In this document: positions 60,107 to 64,000 of the stretch, one piece after another | Numbering within the stretch: the first letter of the stretch is position 1 | Layout: the number at the start of each line of letters is the position of its first letter | NCBI GenBank assembly: GCA_030684395.1 | Contig: JAUXTT010000001.1 | Coordinates: 62,001-126,000, forward strand | Source of the DNA: Bacteroidota bacterium | GTDB taxonomy: Bacteria; Bacteroidota; Bacteroidia; B-17B0; Aurantibacillaceae | DNA: 64,000 nucleotides | Reading direction: 5' to 3' | Notes under the pieces: generated by a model | What the model was told of the DNA's origin: nothing | Seen by the model: the letters and a program-made list of their open reading frames with translations, nothing else | Database searches by the model: none | Program-made: the position numbers and the translations under genes

Positions 60107-60928
60107 TCATTCATGGATTGCCAGCAAAGGAATGCTTGTATGAAAAGCCATTTTTTTAATGTGCGGTTCTACAAAAAGGTTCTGGATTAATGATTTTTTT
60201 CTTGTTACCATAACCAACATATCAATTCCATATTCGGCAATAAAATCACTTATTCCCTCAGACACGTCTTCTTGTACGGTTTGATGTACCGAGTGTGGTA
60301 AGTCGGCAAATACATCTTCCCCCTCTATAACCTCTGCATCACTTGAAACAGGAATAGTTTTTACTTCATTTACAACATTCAGTATATACACATGAGAACC
60401 AAAAGCTTTTACCAGATCTTTTAATGGCCAAAATGTTGCTTTTCTTACTGCATGCCCATCGAGTGCAACTGCTATTTTTTTAGGAACATTAAACTTAACC
60501 CCCGAACCAATAGAAATAACCGGGCATTTACCGTCTCTTATCACCGCAGTAGTAATGCTGCCAATTAATTTTTCACTTAACCAACCACCTCCCTGCATTC
60601 CCATTATAATAAGATCGACCTTGTTTTCCTTGGTGAATTCCATTATTCTGTCAACTGCAAAACCGCATTCGCACGCACATTCGATATCCAGGTCTTTTTT
60701 AGATGTTGAAAGAATCGACTTCCTGATTTCGTTCAATTTTTCCATGCATACCTTCTCTTGCTCCTCCAGTGAAATTACAACTACAGGAACTTCAACCGCC
60801 ACAGGAGGTGTATGATAAACATGAAATAAAACAATGTGAGAATCCACATGATGCGAAAACTGAACGGCATACTCAATTGCATTTTCAGAAGCTTCCGAAA
60901 AATCTGTTGGAACAAGAATTGTTTTCAT
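60107..60928 (-). CDS. universal stress protein, tandem domains
   Basis: A 273-residue protein with two UspA-like domains, about a quarter identical in pattern to the product at 57371. The first begins KTILVPTDFSEASENAIEYA and has the ATP-loop pattern MGMQGGGWLSEKLIGSIT near 110-127. The second half is degenerate. It is convergent with nrdJ, only 11 bases apart. A perfect palindrome (61011-61022) lies 83 bases upstream of its start and may be its operator. Confidence 0.9.
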   Translation of the reverse strand: MKTILVPTDFSEASENAIEYAVQFSHHVDSHIVLFHVYHTPPVAVEVPVVVISLEEQEKVCMEKLNEIRKSILSTSKKDLDIECACECGFAVDRIMEFTKENKVDLIIMGMQGGGWLSEKLIGSITTAVIRDGKCPVISIGSGVKFNVPKKIAVALDGHAVRKATFWPLKDLVKAFGSHVYILNVVNEVKTIPVSSDAEVIEGEDVFADLPHSVHQTVQEDVSEGISDFIAEYGIDMLVMVTRKKSLIQNLFVEPHIKKMAFHTSIPLLAIHE

Positions 60929-61010
60929 AACTCAATTTTTTTTGGGGGGTTGTGAAGTAAAGGTATTTTGGTTTCATCTCATTAAATATGAGTGCTATCA
61001 CCATGAATTA

Positions 61011-61022
61011 TGATTATAATCA
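61011..61022. promoter_or_regulatory. TGATTATAATCA palindrome
   Basis: A perfect 12-base palindrome upstream of the minus-strand stress-protein gene. Its form (TGAT...ATCA) is like half-sites of CRP/FNR-family regulators. No such regulator is in the window. Confidence 0.4.
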
Positions 61023-61223
61023 GGATTTTCCAAAGGTGAAGGCAAAACCTTATATGGAAAACAAAAAAATGAAGTTCATTTTATCACTCTTTCAGGGAAT
61101 AAATAGTTGCATTTTAAACATAATAAAGATCATGCATGATTGAATATATTCCGTACTATCCCTCTTTCTGTCCCCAGATTAAATTCTTGTAAGAAAACAA
61201 AATCCTCTGAAACCCCTATAAAC

Positions 61224-61256
61224 AAAAAAAAGGCTTATGAAATTAATCATAAGCCT
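61224..61256 (-). terminator. terminator of a minus-strand tRNA gene
   Basis: AGGCTTATGA / TCATAAGCCT form a ten-base perfect stem with a six-base loop. Read on the minus strand it is followed by a run of eight T. It lies 12 bases beyond the tRNA 3'-end fragment, as expected for a tRNA terminator. Confidence 0.8.
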
Positions 61257-61268
61257 TTTCACTCATCT

Positions 61269-61283
61269 GTACCTCCGGCGGGA
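61269..61283 (-). other. tRNA 3'-end fragment (attachment site)
   Basis: On the minus strand this reads TCCCGCCGGAGGTAC, the T-arm and acceptor end of a tRNA, but the T loop and the rest of the tRNA are missing to the right. A tRNA terminator lies on its left and a tyrosine recombinase on its right. This is how a target tRNA looks at the fragment end of an integrated element, so the site is probably attL or attR. Confidence 0.6.
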
Positions 61284-61325
61284 CCAACAGATATTATATT
61301 TATACTAGTAATCAGAGGGTTATAA

Positions 61326-61381
61326 ATTGTCCCAAGAGCTATTTTTTGCTCTTTCCACCATATTGTCCCTTTAATTGTCCC
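61326..61381. repeat. three ATTGTCCC direct repeats
   Basis: ATTGTCCC occurs at 61326-61333, 61362-61369 and 61374-61381, spaced 36 and 12 bases. An AAGAGC/GCTCTT hairpin (61334-61353) lies between the first two. They sit between the attachment site and the recombinase start, where arm-type binding sites are found. Confidence 0.5.
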
Positions 61382-61401
61382 TCTTTTTAAATCAACATTT
61401 T

Positions 61402-62607
61402 ATGAAAATCACCTTTAGACTAAAAAACAAGTCTAGGGATTTTAGTTACTTATTTGCAGACATCAGTGTTAATAGCTTCCGCTTAAAATACTCCATTAAA
61501 TTATCAGTTAAATCAACCTTTTTTGATGAAAAGAAACAAAGATTAAACTCTGAAGCTCCAGAAGCAGAGGAAATTAACGTGCTTTTGATAAAATATGAGG
61601 GAGATATTGGAAGATTAATTAGGAATATCAATGAAGATGGAAGCTTAAGCAGAGAAAATCTTAAAATTGAGCTGGATAAATTATTCAGAAAGTCTTATTC
61701 ACAGGATTTTCTTACTGATTACATAAAGTTCATCATCACTAGCTCTAAAATAACTAAGAAACCAAGAACAGTTTTACATTACCAAACTACCCTGCATAAA
61801 ATACTACAGTATGAAGCAAGGTTTAAACAAAAATTAAGCTTTAAGGGCATTGATTATCACTTTTATACAGCTTTTCTCCACTTCTGCAAACATGATCTTC
61901 TGTTGGCTCCAAATACAATTGGAGGCCATATAAAGAACATTAAAACTTTCATGAACATAGGCATTGAAAATGGTATAACAGATAACCTTGTATTCAATGG
62001 AAAGCTGTTCAAAAAACCTTCCGAAGATGTAGAAACTGTATATCTCTCAGAAGAAGAATTAACCAAACTGAGTGAAACCTCTTACAGCAGCATTAAGCTT
62101 GAGAAGGTGAGGGATATTTTTTTGTTAGGCTGCTACACTGGATTAAGGATAAGTGATTATAATAAGATCAGCCATTCTAATCTGCTTCCAAATAGCACAA
62201 TCCTGAAAGTAATAACAGAAAAAACACAGGAAGAAGTGTATATACCTTTGAATAAGAATGCAGTCAACCTATTGCAAAAATACAATGGTAAAATTGAAGT
62301 GATCTCCCATCAAAAATTCAATGTTTATTTGAAAGAAGTGTGTAGGATTGCGGGAATAAATGAGATTATAAATGTTACCAAAACTAAGGGTAATACAAAA
62401 ATTACTTATTCTCTACCAAAGCATGAAATAATTACTTCTCATTGTGCAAGAAGGAGCTTTGCCACTAATGCTTTCAAAGCAGGAGTCCCTTCAATTAGTA
62501 TCATGAAGATAACTGGGCATAGAACAGAGAAGAGTTTTCTGAGATACATCAGGATAACCAAAGAGGAGAATGCTAAGCTGATTAGTGAGCATGAGTTTTT
62601 TAAATAG
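61402..62607 (+). CDS. tyrosine recombinase / integrase
   Basis: A 401-residue phage-type integrase starting at ATG 61402; an earlier in-frame start at 61375 lies in the repeat region and is not used. An Arm-type N-terminal strand domain (residues 1-60), a SAM-like core-binding domain (about 100-200) and the catalytic domain (215-400) follow in order. The catalytic residues are visible as Arg in CYTGLRISD, His/Arg in SHCARRSFATN, His in KITGHRTEKS and Tyr in FLRYIRI. It belongs to the Bacteroidota mobile-element type. It is next to an att-like tRNA fragment and drives the element that continues to the right. Confidence 0.93.
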   Translation: MKITFRLKNKSRDFSYLFADISVNSFRLKYSIKLSVKSTFFDEKKQRLNSEAPEAEEINVLLIKYEGDIGRLIRNINEDGSLSRENLKIELDKLFRKSYSQDFLTDYIKFIITSSKITKKPRTVLHYQTTLHKILQYEARFKQKLSFKGIDYHFYTAFLHFCKHDLLLAPNTIGGHIKNIKTFMNIGIENGITDNLVFNGKLFKKPSEDVETVYLSEEELTKLSETSYSSIKLEKVRDIFLLGCYTGLRISDYNKISHSNLLPNSTILKVITEKTQEEVYIPLNKNAVNLLQKYNGKIEVISHQKFNVYLKEVCRIAGINEIINVTKTKGNTKITYSLPKHEIITSHCARRSFATNAFKAGVPSISIMKITGHRTEKSFLRYIRITKEENAKLISEHEFFK

Positions 62608-62611
62608 ATTT

Positions 62612-62640
62612 CAGGGGAGAGTTAAAACTCCCCTGCTTTT
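62612..62640 (+). terminator. terminator of the integrase gene
   Basis: CAGGGGAG / CTCCCCTG with an eight-base loop, followed by CTTTTC. It begins four bases after the stop codon. Confidence 0.75.
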
Positions 62641-62670
62641 CTGTATTTTTGATCAACTAACCTTATAAGC

Positions 62671-64000
62671 ATGGCCTCAGAACAGAGTTATATTGATTTC
62701 AAAAGACATCTGGAAAATGAAAAAAACAGTAGAATTATTTTTTCTGGACCATTTGGTATTGGGAAAACTACATTTCTACGAGAATATTTTGATCAGGAGC
62801 AGAGCTACATTACAATAAAGCTTAATCCAATTAATTATTCAGTTTCTTCAAATGAAGACATATTCCAGCTGATAAAGCATGACATTTTATTCAATATTCT
62901 CAGCTCAAAGATTCCTCTTGAAGAAATAAAATTCACTAGACTTGAAACACTTGCAATGTATTTTCCTCAAAAAATGGATGAGCTTTTTAGCTCCATTTTA
63001 AGCTTCGCTCCAAAAACAGGAAATATGTTAGTTGATAATATAGAGCCAATATATTCAATACTTAAAAAATGCACCAAAGCATTTGAAAAACCTAAAGTGA
63101 AAAGTCAGAAAAAGGAATTAATTCAATTTCTTCAAAGTTTCACTTCTAAAGAAGGTAACATTTATGAAGAGGACATTGTAACTCTCCTAATACAGGATCT
63201 GATTTTGGAGGTGTCTTCAAATGAAAGGAAAGTGGTTTTGATGATAGATGATCTAGATAGATTAGACCCAGAACATATCTTTAGGATTTTGAATATTTTT
63301 AGTTCTCATTACCACAGTTTTGACAACAAGCATAAATTTAATTTTGATAAAGTTATATTGGTTTGTGATATTCAGAACATAAAATCAATTTTTAAACATA
63401 GATATGGACAAGAAGTAGATTTTATGGGCTACATGGACAAGTTTTTCAGCACAGAAATTTACCATTTTTATAATATCACAGCATTAAAGAATTGGCTAAC
63501 AGATAAGACAAATCTAGTCTCTAATAATAGCCCAATTTTAACTAAATCGGATGCTATATTTATTTTTGACCTTATTAACTATTTTGTAATTCATGGGAAA
63601 ATTAATTTTAGAAATATATTAAAGCTTGAATACAAAGATTTGATGAAGAGATTTGATGAAGTGTATGAGAAAGCAATGAAAAAGGAAGTATTCAACTTAC
63701 ATATTTCTAAAATTGGTTATATTTTAAAAATTCTGTTTGGAGATCATTATAATTTACTGGACAGGATAGAGGATGTAAAAGACTATTATGAAAGACAGGA
63801 TAAAAAGGACATTTTTGATAATTCCCATAAATTTGGAGAGTATTATAGGATGTATATATTTCCAGCTATAACATACAAAGAGCATAGTTTTGAAGCCCGT
63901 GGCCTTAATTATTCTCCAGGAAATGGCGGACTTGTAACAATTACAATAAAGGAAGAAAAGAGTATTAATAAATTAGACTATTTAGTTGCAAATACAGATA
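62671..64000 (+). CDS. KAP-family P-loop NTPase (partial)
   Basis: An open frame of 443 codons starting at ATG 62671 and running past the window end. The Walker A motif is GPFGIGKTTFL near residue 28. A Walker B with the KAP signature LMIDDLDRLDP lies near residue 190, followed by VILVCDIQNIKSIF and YMDKFFSTEIYHF, typical of KAP NTPases. KAP proteins are common in mobile elements and defence loci, often with a membrane-embedded insert, which is not obvious here. It is a cargo gene of the integrated element. Confidence 0.85.
   Translation, partial: MASEQSYIDFKRHLENEKNSRIIFSGPFGIGKTTFLREYFDQEQSYITIKLNPINYSVSSNEDIFQLIKHDILFNILSSKIPLEEIKFTRLETLAMYFPQKMDELFSSILSFAPKTGNMLVDNIEPIYSILKKCTKAFEKPKVKSQKKELIQFLQSFTSKEGNIYEEDIVTLLIQDLILEVSSNERKVVLMIDDLDRLDPEHIFRILNIFSSHYHSFDNKHKFNFDKVILVCDIQNIKSIFKHRYGQEVDFMGYMDKFFSTEIYHFYNITALKNWLTDKTNLVSNNSPILTKSDAIFIFDLINYFVIHGKINFRNILKLEYKDLMKRFDEVYEKAMKKEVFNLHISKIGYILKILFGDHYNLLDRIEDVKDYYERQDKKDIFDNSHKFGEYYRMYIFPAITYKEHSFEARGLNYSPGNGGLVTITIKEEKSINKLDYLVANTD

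Larger units (their letters stand above)
60929..61400. other. intergenic region with att-like junction
   Basis: No gene is visible in these 472 bases. From left to right they hold a CTCAT/ATGAG hairpin (60978-60992), a TGATTATAATCA palindrome, a tRNA-type terminator, a tRNA 3'-end fragment, and three ATTGTCCC repeats before the recombinase gene. Confidence 0.6.

Noticed and set aside
61140-61325. 61-codon plus-strand frame across the att region
   Set aside because: It runs through the tRNA terminator and tRNA fragment, so it is chance.
1-64000. CRISPR array
   Set aside because: No regularly spaced direct repeats with unique spacers and no cas genes were found; all repeats seen are inverted or have only two or three copies.

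Overview
The window reads as chromosomal DNA of an AT-rich member of the Bacteroidota. The evidence is the TAnnTTTG-type -7 promoter boxes upstream of many genes, the near absence of Shine-Dalgarno sequences, carboxypeptidase-regulatory/TonB plug proteins, LytS/LytTR two-component pairs, a MlaEFD set, and dispersed CGCAGATT-type intergenic repeats. No ribosomal or other strict marker gene is present, so I cannot place it below phylum or class.

Layout. 1-300: a tRNA-Ser-like 3' tail carrying a small palindrome, followed by a truncated GIY-YIG nuclease. 339-5260: a nine-gene arsenic/organoarsenical cluster (ArsR regulator, thioredoxin-like protein, two Cys-rich rhodaneses around an ArsP-type permease, DinB-like protein, ArsF-like, ArsG-like, FmdE-like) with two matching operators. 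5308-11114: SDR and phosphoenolpyruvate synthase, divergent from a P-type cation ATPase. 11310-17130: hybrid histidine kinase, a plug-only TonB-receptor-like protein, an oligopeptide-binding lipoprotein and exonuclease III. 17401-20925: a very large putative outer-membrane protein.

21123-30746 is an accessory island between that protein and mfd. Its first module is a tightly overlapping four-gene locus: a C5-cytosine methyltransferase, a 996-aa protein with a MORC-like GHKL ATPase at one end and a histidine-kinase core at the other, a 547-aa protein with a canonical receiver domain, and an ABC-type ATPase with a TOPRIM domain (OLD-like). This looks like a restriction or anti-phage system wired through a phosphorelay and is the most interesting part of the window. 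A second module pairs a 317-aa protein with a PIN-domain toxin. Between the two lie gene remnants and a diverged copy of the promoter and first ~35 codons of mfd. The same segment begins the intact mfd at 30809, so imported DNA apparently carried a donor flank with it.

34199-56467 is mostly backbone: an orphan sensor kinase, a half-length aldehyde dehydrogenase, a CAP/OmpA-like secreted protein, LytTR/LytS and NarL-type two-component pairs, a TonB receptor, MlaE/F/D, a Na/phosphate symporter-like protein, SIMPL and rhodanese proteins, and a TPR histidine kinase with its LytTR regulator. 56747-60928 holds two universal stress proteins around a short class II ribonucleotide reductase. At 61269-61283 there is a tRNA 3'-end fragment with its terminator, then a tyrosine recombinase and a KAP-type P-loop NTPase running off the window. 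This is the end of an integrated mobile element whose bulk lies beyond 64000.
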